From: an uncultured Holophagaceae bacterium | Lineage (GTDB): Bacteria; Acidobacteriota; Holophagae; Holophagales; Holophagaceae | Length of the DNA stretch: 64,000 bases | NCBI GenBank assembly: GCA_903884655.1 | Contig: CAISFO010000079.1 | Location: 62,001 to 126,000, forward strand | Reading direction: 5' to 3' | Shown here: in pieces, positions 52,926 through 61,075 of the stretch | How positions within the stretch are numbered: position 1 is the stretch's first letter | Layout of the letters: each line of letters begins with the position of its first letter | The notes under the pieces: model-generated | The model's database searches: none | What the model was told of the DNA's origin: nothing | Seen by the model: only the letters and a program-made list of their open reading frames with translations | Position numbers and translations under genes: made by a program

Positions 52926-52953
52926 TTGACTTTTATGCGTTTTCTTGGATGAT
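52926..52953 (+). promoter_or_regulatory. Promoter of the thr operon
   Basis: TTGACT (52926-52931), 16 bases, GATGAT (52948-52953) lies between the CBS gene and the leader peptide. The -35 is near consensus and the -10 is 4/6. A transcript starting near 52960 would make the leader peptide almost leaderless. Confidence 0.5.
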
Positions 52954-52960
52954 TGCCTAC

Positions 52961-53080
52961 ATGTTGTTTCTGATGAACCCCATGTCTTCGGCGTCCGCTT
53001 TTGCCAGCGGCGAGGGGTTCTTCCGCACCTTCGGTACTACGGGGAATACCACCACGCATACCGCCGAGCGGGGCACTTGA
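52961..53080 (+). CDS. thrL: Threonine-rich leader peptide of the thr operon
   Basis: This 39-codon frame starts ATG TTG TTT CTG ATG AAC and ends at TGA 53078-53080. Eight Thr codons fall in its last 18 residues (RTFGTTGNTTTHTAERGT), and no Ile codon is present. It lies between a promoter and an intrinsic terminator that precede thrA. Ribosome stalling at the Thr codons when charged tRNA-Thr is scarce would leave the antiterminator segment 53068-53074 free. In-frame ATGs at 52973 and 52982 are alternative starts; no strong ribosome-binding site is seen. The thrL name is used by analogy of position and role with enteric bacteria, not sequence similarity. Confidence 0.72.
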   Translation: MLFLMNPMSSASAFASGEGFFRTFGTTGNTTTHTAERGT

Positions 53081-53104
53081 CCTGATTCCTTCCTTTCAGA
53101 TCCG

Positions 53105-53135
53105 GCCCCGCGAATCCCACGCGGGGCTTTTTTTT
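53105..53135 (+). terminator. Attenuator terminator before thrA
   Basis: GCCCCGCG (53105-53112), a 7-base loop, CGCGGGGC (53120-53127) and then eight T (53128-53135) make a textbook intrinsic terminator 16 bases before the thrA start. The 5' arm can alternatively pair with GCGGGGC at 53068-53074 near the end of the leader peptide frame, giving a mutually exclusive antiterminator. Confidence 0.85.
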
Positions 53136-53151
53136 ACCCTCCGGAGCGTCC

Positions 53152-55632
53152 ATGTCCCCCAGCGCCATCCGTGTCATGAAATTCGGCGGCACCAGCCTCG
53201 CCAACGCGGACCGGTTCCGCACCGTGGCGGATCTGGTCACCGAGGCCTGTGCCACCCACCGGGTCTGCGTGGTGGCCTCGGCCATGGCGGGGGTCACCAA
53301 CCTGTTGCTGCATGGGGGCCGCGTTCCCGACCGGGACGAGGCGGATCGGCTGCTTCTGGGCTATCGGGACCGCCACGCGGAAGTGGTGGCGGACCTGGCC
53401 CGGGATCTGGGGCCTGAGGCGGTGGTTGTGGGGGAGGAACTGGCAGCCCTGGAAACCATCGGCCGGCGCCTGCTGCATGGCATGGCCCTGCTGGAGGAGG
53501 GCCCGCCCTCCGTGCTGGCCCAGGTGTCCAGCCTGGGCGAGCGGGCCGCCTGCGCCATCCTCATGAGCCTGCTGAAGGCCCGGGGCCTGGCACCGCGGTA
53601 CCTGGATCCCGTGGAGTACATTCGGGTGGAGGGCGACCCGCTCCAGGCGCGGCCGAAGATGGCCGAGATCGAAGCGGGCTTCACGGCCCTGAAGGCCGGG
53701 CCCGACGGGCTCTGGGTGCTGCCGGGCTTCTTCGGCGGCGATGCCCAGGCCCGCATCCTGTCCCTGGGCCGGGGCGGCTCGGACCACAGCGCGGCCCTGG
53801 CCGCCGCCGCCTTCCAGGCGGACCTGCTGGAAATCTGGACGGACGTGGCGGGGCTCTACAGCGCCGATCCGGGCCTGGTGCCCGAGGCCTTCCCGCTGCC
53901 CGAGGCCAGCTTCGAGGAGGCCATGGAGCTTTCCTTCTTTGGCGCCAAGGTGCTGCATCCCAAGACCATCCCCCCGGTGCGGGAGCGGGGCATCCCCGTG
54001 CGGGTCTGCAGCAGCTTCGATCCCCATCATCCCGGCACCCTCATCCGCGAGGAAGTGCCACCCCCGCCCAGCGGTGTGCGGGGCATCTCCTTCCTGCGGG
54101 ACCTGTCGGTGGTGAACCTCACGGGGCCGGGACTGCCCGGCGTGCCCGGCACCGCCGGCCGAGTGTTCAGTGCCCTCGCCCGGAAGGGCATCTCCGCGGT
54201 GCTCATCACCCAGAGCTCGTCCGAGCTCTCCATCTGCTTCGCCGTGCGACGGGCGGATGGCCCTGGCGCGGTGGCGGCCATTGAGGAGGCCTTCCCGGCG
54301 GAGCTGTCCGCGGGCTTCATCGACCCCGTGGCCCTGCGGGCGGGCCTGTCCGTTCTCAGCATCGTCGGTGACGGCATGCGCACCCGGGCCGGCGTGGCGG
54401 GCACCTTCTTCGATGCCCTGGCGGAGGTGGGCTGCAACGTGGTGGCCATCGCCCAGGGCGCCAGTGAGCGCATCATCTCCGCGGTGGTGGAGGAGGTCGA
54501 CGGCGCCCGGGCCATGGCCCACATCCACCGCCGCTTCTTCCAGACCCAGGTGGTGGTGGACGTGCACCTGCTGGGCGCGGGCAACGTGGGCGGCAGCCTG
54601 CTGGGCCAGATCCAGCGGCAGCACGACCAGCTGCTGGCCCTCGGCCTCGATCTGCGCGTGGCCACCGTCGCCACCAGCCGCCGCATGAAGACCGACCTGA
54701 AGGGCCTGGACCTCACCCGCTGGCGGGAAGCGCTGGCCCAGGCGGGACCCTCGGACCTGGATGGCCTGCTGGAGACGGTGCGCACCGGTCCGCCCGCCCT
54801 CTCCGTGCTGGTGGACTGCAGCACCAGCGGCGATCTGGCCGCCCGCTACCTGGACATGTTCGACGCGGGCTTCCACGTGGTGACCGCCAACAAGAAGGCC
54901 AACAGCAGCTCCCAACCCTTCTACCGGGAACTGCGGAAGCGCTCCTCCAAACGCGGCCTGCGCTTCCTCTACGAAGCCAACGTGGGCGCGGGCCTGCCCA
55001 TCATCGACACGGTCAAGAACCTGGTGATGACCGGCGACCAGGTGCTGCGGGCCGAGGGCATCCTGTCGGGCTCCATGTCGTACATCCTGGGCCTGCTGAG
55101 CGAGGGGGTGGCGCTGTCCGAGGCGGTGCGGATGGCCAAGGAGAGCGGCTTCACCGAGCCGGATCCGCGGGACGACCTGAGCGGCATGGACGTGGCCCGG
55201 AAGCTTCTGATCCTGGCCCGGGAAGTGGGCATGGAGCTGGAACTGGAGGATGTGGTGGTGGAGGGCCTGCTGCCCGCCGACTTCGACGCCACCGGGGACA
55301 TCCCCTCCTTCATGGCGCGGCTGCACCAGCTGGATGAGGCCTTCCGCGCGAGGCTGGCGACCCTGAAGGCCGAGGGCAAGACGCTTCGGTACGTGGGTTC
55401 GCTTTCCGACAGTGGCTGTCGTGTGGGGCTGCTGGAAGTCGACGGCAACCACCCCTTCATCGCCATCAAGGGCGGCGAGAACGCCCTGGCCCTGCTGACG
55501 GAGCGGTACCAGCCCCATCCCATGGTCATCCGCGGCTACGGGGCCGGGGCCGAAGTCACGGCCGCGGGCGTGCTGGCGGACATCCTGCGCCTGGTGCCCC
55601 CCGGCGCCCGGCCCGCGCGGAGGCTGCGATGA
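53152..55632 (+). CDS. thrA: Bifunctional aspartokinase/homoserine dehydrogenase
   Basis: The 826-residue enzyme catalyses the first and third steps of the threonine/methionine branch. The N-terminal kinase has [14 protein letters not shown] and [15 protein letters not shown]; the central ACT region holds the usual allosteric site. The C-terminal dehydrogenase has the dinucleotide loop [11 protein letters not shown], the NKKA motif and [17 protein letters not shown] with [11 protein letters not shown]. The length is close to E. coli ThrA (820), showing a complete fusion. GGAG lies before ATG 53152. thrB overlaps the stop by 4 bases (ATGA). Threonine feedback is expected from the family. Confidence 0.95.
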   Translation: MSPSAIRVMKFGGTSLANADRFRTVADLVTEACATHRVCVVASAMAGVTNLLLHGGRVPDRDEADRLLLGYRDRHAEVVADLARDLGPEAVVVGEELAALETIGRRLLHGMALLEEGPPSVLAQVSSLGERAACAILMSLLKARGLAPRYLDPVEYIRVEGDPLQARPKMAEIEAGFTALKAGPDGLWVLPGFFGGDAQARILSLGRGGSDHSAALAAAAFQADLLEIWTDVAGLYSADPGLVPEAFPLPEASFEEAMELSFFGAKVLHPKTIPPVRERGIPVRVCSSFDPHHPGTLIREEVPPPPSGVRGISFLRDLSVVNLTGPGLPGVPGTAGRVFSALARKGISAVLITQSSSELSICFAVRRADGPGAVAAIEEAFPAELSAGFIDPVALRAGLSVLSIVGDGMRTRAGVAGTFFDALAEVGCNVVAIAQGASERIISAVVEEVDGARAMAHIHRRFFQTQVVVDVHLLGAGNVGGSLLGQIQRQHDQLLALGLDLRVATVATSRRMKTDLKGLDLTRWREALAQAGPSDLDGLLETVRTGPPALSVLVDCSTSGDLAARYLDMFDAGFHVVTANKKANSSSQPFYRELRKRSSKRGLRFLYEANVGAGLPIIDTVKNLVMTGDQVLRAEGILSGSMSYILGLLSEGVALSEAVRMAKESGFTEPDPRDDLSGMDVARKLLILAREVGMELELEDVVVEGLLPADFDATGDIPSFMARLHQLDEAFRARLATLKAEGKTLRYVGSLSDSGCRVGLLEVDGNHPFIAIKGGENALALLTERYQPHPMVIRGYGAGAEVTAAGVLADILRLVPPGARPARRLR

Positions 55633-56645
55633 CAAGCCTGGCCGAGCTGCAAGCCCCTGGGCTGGTGGCCTACGCCCCCGCCAGCATCGGCAACGTGGCC
55701 GCGGGCTTCGACCTGCTGGGCGCCGCCCTGGCGCCCCTGGACGGCAGCCTGCTGGGCGATCTGGTGCATGTCGCGCAGGCCGCCGAACCCTCCTTCCAGC
55801 TGACCGGCCCATTCGCCGGGGCCCTGGCGGATGACTCGCGCCCGAACCTGGCGCTGCGGGCCCGGGACCTCTTCGTCGAGGCGGTGCGCGCCAACGGCGA
55901 GGCAGTGGGCCCCTTCGCCATCACCCTGGAGAAGCGCCTGCCGGTGGCCAGCGGCCTGGGCTCCAGCGCCAGCTCCATCGTGGCCACCCTGGTGGCCCTC
56001 CAGGCCCTGTGCGGGGATCCCCTCAGCGGCTCGGACCTGCTGGCCCTGGCAGGGAAGGCCGAGGGTATCACCAGCGGCGGCATGCACCTCGACAACGTGG
56101 CGCCCTCCCTGCTGGGCGGCCTGCAGCTCATGGTCCCGGGCCGGGACGGGCTGCCCGCCACACGGCGGCTGCCCTGGCCCTCGGATCTCCTGATGGTGGT
56201 GGTGCACCCGGCCTTCCGGCTCTCCACGGCGAAGAGCCGCGGGGTGCTGCCGCCGCGGCTGGGCTGGCACGAGACCGTGGACTTCGCCGGCAACCTCGCC
56301 AGCCTGGTGCAGGCCCTGCACAGCGGCGACCGCGCCCTGCTGGGCCGCTGCCTGCGGGATCCCCTGGTGGAGGTGCACCGCGCCCCCCTGGTGCCCGGGT
56401 TCCGGGTGGCCCAGGCCGCCGCCCTGGAGCTGGGGGCCCTGGGCTGCAGCCTGTCGGGTTCCGGCCCCTCGGTCTTCGCCGTGGCCGAGGACGAAGGCCA
56501 GGCCGGCGCCATCTCCATCGCCATCCGCGAGGCCTTCCAGACCGCGGGCCTGGACAGCCAGAGCTGGATCTGCGCCCTGGATCCCGAAGGCGCCCGCGTC
56601 ATTTCTTCCGGTTCCCGACACCCCTGGCGCGAGGCCCACCCATGA
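55629..56645 (+). CDS. thrB: Homoserine kinase (GHMP family)
   Basis: The 338-residue kinase phosphorylates homoserine for threonine synthase. The GHMP motifs are present: [15 protein letters not shown], the ATP loop [12 protein letters not shown] and the C-terminal [10 protein letters not shown]. The length is normal. Both ends overlap neighbours by 4 bases (ATGA), so thrABC is translationally coupled. Confidence 0.95.
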   Translation: MTSLAELQAPGLVAYAPASIGNVAAGFDLLGAALAPLDGSLLGDLVHVAQAAEPSFQLTGPFAGALADDSRPNLALRARDLFVEAVRANGEAVGPFAITLEKRLPVASGLGSSASSIVATLVALQALCGDPLSGSDLLALAGKAEGITSGGMHLDNVAPSLLGGLQLMVPGRDGLPATRRLPWPSDLLMVVVHPAFRLSTAKSRGVLPPRLGWHETVDFAGNLASLVQALHSGDRALLGRCLRDPLVEVHRAPLVPGFRVAQAAALELGALGCSLSGSGPSVFAVAEDEGQAGAISIAIREAFQTAGLDSQSWICALDPEGARVISSGSRHPWREAHP

Positions 56646-57910
56646 AGCTCGTCAGCACCCGCAATTCATCTCTCACCGCCAGCTTCGTGGCAGCCGTGCA
56701 GGCGGGCCTGGCGCCTGATGGCGGCCTCTACGTCCAGACGGAAATACCTCGCTTCGCAGATGTCCCTGATCTGCTGAAGCTGGATTTCCCAACGCGTTCC
56801 GTGGAGATCCTCCACCGCCTGCTGGGCGATGAGTTACCGCGCCCCGTGGTGGAGGAGCTGACGCGCTCGGCCTTCACGTTCCCGGCGCCGCTGGTGAAGG
56901 TGGACGACCGCAGCTCGTCCCTGGAGCTGTTCCACGGCCCCACCCTCGCCTTCAAGGACTTCGGCGCCCGCTTCCTGGCCCGGGTGCTGGCCCTCGGGGC
57001 TGGCGGCCACCGGCGCACGGTGCTCACCGCCACCTCCGGCGACACCGGTGCCGCCGTGGCCCAGGCCTTCCACGGCCTGCCCGGCGTGCAGGTGGTGGTG
57101 CTCTATCCCGCGGGCCGGGTGTCACCCCTGCAGGAGCGGCAGTTCGCCACCTGCGGCGGCAATGTGCTGGCCCTGGCGGTGGACGGCGCCTTCGACGACT
57201 GCCAGCGGCTGGTGAAGGGCGCCTTCGAGGACGCGGAGCTGGTCGAGCGGCTGGGGCTGACGTCGGCCAACAGCATCAACATCGCGCGGCTCCTGGCACA
57301 GTCCCTCTACTACTTCGAGGCCGCCGCCCAGGCGGATCCCGGCGTGCCCCTGACGGTGTGCGTGCCCAGCGGCAACTTCGGCAACCTCTACGCGGGCCTG
57401 CTGGCGAAAAAGATGGGCGCGCCCATCCAGACCTTTGTGGCCGCCACCAATGCCAACCGGGTGGTGCCGGACTACCTGGACACGGGCACCTACAGCCCCC
57501 GTCCTTCCGTGGCCACCCTGTCCAATGCCATGGACGTGGGCGCCCCCAGCAACTGGGAGCGGATCTTCGCCCTGTTTGGCGGCGACCATGACGCCATGGC
57601 CGCCGCCCTGCGCTGGGGCAGCTGCACGGACGCCGAGACCGAAGCGACTGTGGTGGCACTGGACCGCGGCGGCTATCTGGCGGATCCCCATGGAGCCGTG
57701 GCGTACTGCGTGCTCCAGGCGAACCTCCACGCGGGCGAGCAGGGCATCTTCCTGGCCACCGCCCACCCCGCCAAGTTCCTGGAGGCCCTGGCCCCCTGCC
57801 TCGGCCGCGACATCCCGCTGCCCAAGTCCCTGAGCGACCTGCTGGAGCTGCCGCTGCTCTGCGAGCCGCTGGCCGCGAATCAGACGGCTCTGAAGAGGCG
57901 GCTGAGTTAA
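56642..57910 (+). CDS. thrC: Threonine synthase
   Basis: The 422-residue PLP enzyme converts O-phosphohomoserine to threonine. The PLP lysine lies in LAFKDFGARF, with the substrate loops TATSGDTGAAVAQAFHG and VPSGNFGNLYAGLLAKKMG and ATNANRVVPDYL. It begins with LVSTRNSSLTASF, the usual N terminus of the bacterial class II form. It is the last gene of the operon, ending 92 bases before the Ig-repeat lipoprotein gene. No terminator is clear. Confidence 0.95.
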   Translation: MKLVSTRNSSLTASFVAAVQAGLAPDGGLYVQTEIPRFADVPDLLKLDFPTRSVEILHRLLGDELPRPVVEELTRSAFTFPAPLVKVDDRSSSLELFHGPTLAFKDFGARFLARVLALGAGGHRRTVLTATSGDTGAAVAQAFHGLPGVQVVVLYPAGRVSPLQERQFATCGGNVLALAVDGAFDDCQRLVKGAFEDAELVERLGLTSANSINIARLLAQSLYYFEAAAQADPGVPLTVCVPSGNFGNLYAGLLAKKMGAPIQTFVAATNANRVVPDYLDTGTYSPRPSVATLSNAMDVGAPSNWERIFALFGGDHDAMAAALRWGSCTDAETEATVVALDRGGYLADPHGAVAYCVLQANLHAGEQGIFLATAHPAKFLEALAPCLGRDIPLPKSLSDLLELPLLCEPLAANQTALKRRLS

Positions 57911-58002
57911 CCAGCAACCGGACCAATTCGCGGTCAACCATTTCGAACTCGAGCCCTCCAAGGAGGTAGATCCGGTCTTTCCAACCTCCACTGGGAGCAG
58001 GC

Positions 58003-59175
58003 ATGAGCTATCCGCGCCTTCAAGCCATGACTCTCCTCGCGGCCATCGTGGGCCTCCTCGGTTGCGGGGGGCTCAACATGTCCCCAGCCCTCGCGGCTCC
58101 CCCCAACCTGTCCCTCTACAGCGATGGCCTGGTTGACGCGGTGGTGGGCACACCCATCACCCCGGACATCCCCATCGGAGGTTCCCGCCCCCTGATCGGT
58201 GGGCCTGTTCCATTGACACCCGCCACCTATTCCATCTCACCGGCGCTGCCCCAGGGGCTATCGTTGGACTCCGCCAATGGCGTCATCAGCGGCACGCCGC
58301 TGGTGGCTTCCCCGGCAACCGGCTACACCGTGACCGCTTCCAATTCCAGCGGGTCCGTGTCCACCTGGCTGCAGATCACTGTCCATGCCGAGGGCGCGCC
58401 CTATGGGTTGTCGTATGGCAGCAGCCAGATCACAGGAGTGACCGGAACGGCCCTGGCACCGGATCTGGCCCACTTGCAAGGAACTGCCCAGGTGGCCTTC
58501 ACGGTCAGCCCCGGCCTGCCGCTCGGCCTCAATCTGGACCCTGTCTCCGGAACCCTGTCCGGAACGCCGACCCTTGTGTCGCCCCAAGCGCAGTACCTGG
58601 TGACAGCTTCCAACAGCTTCGGCTCCACCTCCTGCTCGCTCCAAGTGGAAGTCGTCGCACCCAGCGCGCCCGTGTTCACGCAAAGCGCTTCCCTCGCCCT
58701 GGTGGCTGGAACACCAGCCCTGGCCTTCAGGCTTCAGATCACGTCCCTGCCAGCCGTCCAGTCCTTCGCCGTCGCCCCAGCCCTCCCGCTGGGACTGGTC
58801 CTGGATCCGGGCACGGGAACGCTCTCCGGCACACCGGAATCCCCCTCGCCCCTGACGGTGTACACCGTCTCGGCCACCAACGCAGCCGGGACTGCGTACC
58901 TGCCGCTCGTGCTGAGCGTCAATCCTGCCGGCTGGCCCATCATCGCTGGCTTCACGGCCTCGCCGGCCACCCTGCGCTATGGCCAGCAAGCCACTCTGAG
59001 CTGGTACGTTCCCAATACCAACCAGGTGAACATCAATGGTTTGACCATCGACCCGGACCTGTATGACGGCACGTTCGTGGTGACGCCGGCCCCTGGATCC
59101 AATTCGTACAGGCTCACCGCCACCAATGGTCTGGGGACCGCGACGGCGCAGATCGCGGTGGACTCACTACCCTGA
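58003..59175 (+). CDS. Lipoprotein with putative-Ig (He_PIG) repeats
   Basis: The 390-residue protein has a lipoprotein signal (IVGLLGC, Cys21). At least three tandem beta-sandwich repeats follow with the He_PIG pattern (ALPQGLSLDSANGVISGTP, GLPLGLNLDPVSGTLSGTP, ALPLGLVLDPGTGTLSGTP), each with a Y-x-VTASN strand. A last domain (FTASPATLRYGQQATLSWYV) resembles an Ig-like cap. It is surface-exposed and probably structural or adhesive. AGGAGG is near 57960 but not at the start. The function is unknown. Confidence 0.82.
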   Translation: MSYPRLQAMTLLAAIVGLLGCGGLNMSPALAAPPNLSLYSDGLVDAVVGTPITPDIPIGGSRPLIGGPVPLTPATYSISPALPQGLSLDSANGVISGTPLVASPATGYTVTASNSSGSVSTWLQITVHAEGAPYGLSYGSSQITGVTGTALAPDLAHLQGTAQVAFTVSPGLPLGLNLDPVSGTLSGTPTLVSPQAQYLVTASNSFGSTSCSLQVEVVAPSAPVFTQSASLALVAGTPALAFRLQITSLPAVQSFAVAPALPLGLVLDPGTGTLSGTPESPSPLTVYTVSATNAAGTAYLPLVLSVNPAGWPIIAGFTASPATLRYGQQATLSWYVPNTNQVNINGLTIDPDLYDGTFVVTPAPGSNSYRLTATNGLGTATAQIAVDSLP

Positions 59176-59203
59176 GCGTCAGCCGTTCCCTGGTCCCTTC
59201 AGG

Positions 59204-59626
59204 TCACTTGGCCTGCAGGGTCTCGATGTAGGTCGTCAGGTTGGCGACGCGCATGCGGACCACGGGTTCCTGGCTGTTGTTCAGGCTCAGGAAGACCGGT
59301 CCCCACACGGCCATCTCGCGAACGCCGTGGGTCTTGACGCCCACTTCGCCCCGGATGACCTGGGCGACGCGCTGGGCGGGATAGACGCCCTGGTTCTGCT
59401 TGCTCAGGGTGGTCAGATCGGGAATGGCGACCTTCAGATAGGGCGCCACCGGCCCATCGCCGAGGCCCTTGGCCCCGTGGCAGCTGGCGCAGTAGGACTG
59501 GTACATCTCAGATCCCGAGGCGGGCGAGGTGTAGCGCGCGGGGACTTTCTTGATGGCCGCGTCCTGGGCGAACAGGGGCAGGGCGAGGGCGGTGGCGGCG
59601 AGGAGGAAGACGGCACGGCTGGACAT
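59204..59626 (-). CDS. Monohaem c-type cytochrome
   Basis: The 140-residue protein has a signal peptide (AVFLLAATALALPLFAQD). A class I cytochrome fold follows with haem motif CASCH (in YQSYCASCHGAKGLGDGP) and a distal Met in REMAVWGPVF. It is a periplasmic electron carrier. ATG 59626 has AGGAG upstream; the frame stays open further 5' but that part lacks a signal. The neighbouring promoter is flanked by an inverted repeat (59713-59757). The redox partner is unknown. Confidence 0.91.
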   Translation of the reverse strand: MSSRAVFLLAATALALPLFAQDAAIKKVPARYTSPASGSEMYQSYCASCHGAKGLGDGPVAPYLKVAIPDLTTLSKQNQGVYPAQRVAQVIRGEVGVKTHGVREMAVWGPVFLSLNNSQEPVVRMRVANLTTYIETLQAK

Positions 59627-59712
59627 GGGAAGCTCCTGGATTCGAATGCAGGAAAGGACGCCCCACCCCGCGGAGCAGGGGAGGTGCCACCACGGCCACG
59701 TCATGGCCGGGC

Positions 59713-59757
59713 ACATTGAAGATACGTCCGCTGGAAAAGCGAACAAGACTTCAATGT
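59713..59757 (-). promoter_or_regulatory. Promoter flanked by a 9-base inverted repeat upstream of the cytochrome gene
   Basis: On the minus strand, TTGTTC (59746-59741), 16 bases, TATCTT (59724-59719) faces the cytochrome gene. It is bracketed by ACATTGAAG (59713-59721) and its exact complement CTTCAATGT (59749-59757). One arm overlaps the -10, so a symmetric regulator site is plausible. Confidence 0.5.
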
Positions 59758-59845
59758 CGTGTTAGCCCACGGCTGGGGGTGAAATCCAGGACTGGGCTCA
59801 CAAACCGTCAAAGCCGAGGGTGGTCCGAAGCGGTCCGACTCCCGG

Positions 59846-61060
59846 CTACCGGCGCAGCCGGCGGGCGACCGCTTCGACCTGCTCCAGCACCCGCAGGGTG
59901 TTGCCGCCCAGGATGTTTCGGATGTCGCGGTGGGAGTAGCCCTTCTTCAGGAGGGCCTCGGTGATCCGGGGCAGGCAGGAGGCATCCTCCAGGCCCATGG
60001 GCATGGTGGCGCCATCGAAGTCGGACCCCAGGCCCACGTGCTCCGCGCCCACGAGTTTCACGGCGTGGTCGATGTGCTCGACGATGGCCGTCCAGTCCAC
60101 CCGGGGCAGCTTGCCGGCTTCCATGTATTCCCGCTCCAGCCGCAGCCATTCCAGTTCGGCGCAGGCGGTGTCCTTGCCGCAGCGCTGCTCGATGAGGGTG
60201 TCGATCTCTTTCTCGATGCGCGAATCCTCGGCCTTCGACGCGTCCCAGAAGGCCTGGGAGAGGAAGCCGGTGTAGAAGTTGATTTGGATGACGCCGCCCT
60301 TGGCTGCCAGATCCTTGATCATCTGGTCGCTCAGGTTGCGGGGCGCGGAGCAGAGTGCGCGGCAGGCGGAGTGGGTGGCGATGAGGGGCGCCTGGCTGGC
60401 GGCCAGCGCGTCGTAGAAGGTCTTGTCAGACACGTGGGAGATGTCGACCAGCATGCCGAGCCGGTTCATCTCGGCCACCACCTGCTTGCCGAAGTCGGTG
60501 AGTCCGTCCCGGGTGGGCGTGTCGCCCGAGGAAGCGGCCCAGGGCACGCTGACACTGTGGGTGAGCGTCATGTAGCGCACGCCCAGGTCGAAGAAGCGGT
60601 CGAGGGTCTGCAGGTCCCCGTTGATCATGTGGCCGCCCTCGACGCCCATGAGCGCGGCGATCCTGTGCTGCCCCGCCGCGCGGCGGATGCCTTGGGCCGT
60701 CGTCGCCAGGACGATCTCCTTGGGATGGAGCCTGGGCTGGCGGCGCACCGCCTCGATCTGCGCCAGAGCCTGTTCCACAGCCTTCGGGCCGGTGACCGTG
60801 CCCGGGATCCAGATGGAGAAGAACAGGGCCTTGAGGCCACCCTCCCGCATGCGGGGGAGGTCGATGCCGCCTTCCGCATGCCGGGCACCCAGATTAAAGG
60901 TGGGATCGAGCAGGCGCTGGGTGGTGTCATCGTGGGTGTCAATGACCATCGAACTGGCATGCAGGGCGAGGGCCTTGGCGGAGATGGCCTCCGCCGGGGA
61001 ACCGCAGAGCGCGGCCAGCCCGGTCAGCAGGCATCCGGACACAAGCACGTTCCTTTGCAT
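59846..61060 (-). CDS. Membrane dipeptidase (peptidase family M19)
   Basis: The 404-residue exported zinc dipeptidase has a signal peptide (LLTGLAALCGSPAEA). The metal ligands appear in order: HxD in VIDTHDD, Glu in MGVEGGH, His in LVDISHVS, His in LIATHSAC and Asp in GLGSDFDG. Renal-dipeptidase relatives cleave L,D- or D-containing dipeptides, such as those released from peptidoglycan. Four extra Cys in the insert at about residues 288-298 (QRCGKDTACAELE) could form a disulfide. It follows the M28-type gene by 15 bases, so they are co-transcribed. Confidence 0.92.
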   Translation of the reverse strand: MQRNVLVSGCLLTGLAALCGSPAEAISAKALALHASSMVIDTHDDTTQRLLDPTFNLGARHAEGGIDLPRMREGGLKALFFSIWIPGTVTGPKAVEQALAQIEAVRRQPRLHPKEIVLATTAQGIRRAAGQHRIAALMGVEGGHMINGDLQTLDRFFDLGVRYMTLTHSVSVPWAASSGDTPTRDGLTDFGKQVVAEMNRLGMLVDISHVSDKTFYDALAASQAPLIATHSACRALCSAPRNLSDQMIKDLAAKGGVIQINFYTGFLSQAFWDASKAEDSRIEKEIDTLIEQRCGKDTACAELEWLRLEREYMEAGKLPRVDWTAIVEHIDHAVKLVGAEHVGLGSDFDGATMPMGLEDASCLPRITEALLKKGYSHRDIRNILGGNTLRVLEQVEAVARRLRR

Positions 61061-61075
61061 CGACCGCCTCCAGGT

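Noticed and set aside
53134-55812. An 892-codon open frame antisense to thrA
   Set aside because: thrA has all expected motifs on the plus strand. The antisense frame is low-complexity, His/Gly/Gln-rich, and arises from high GC with few stops.
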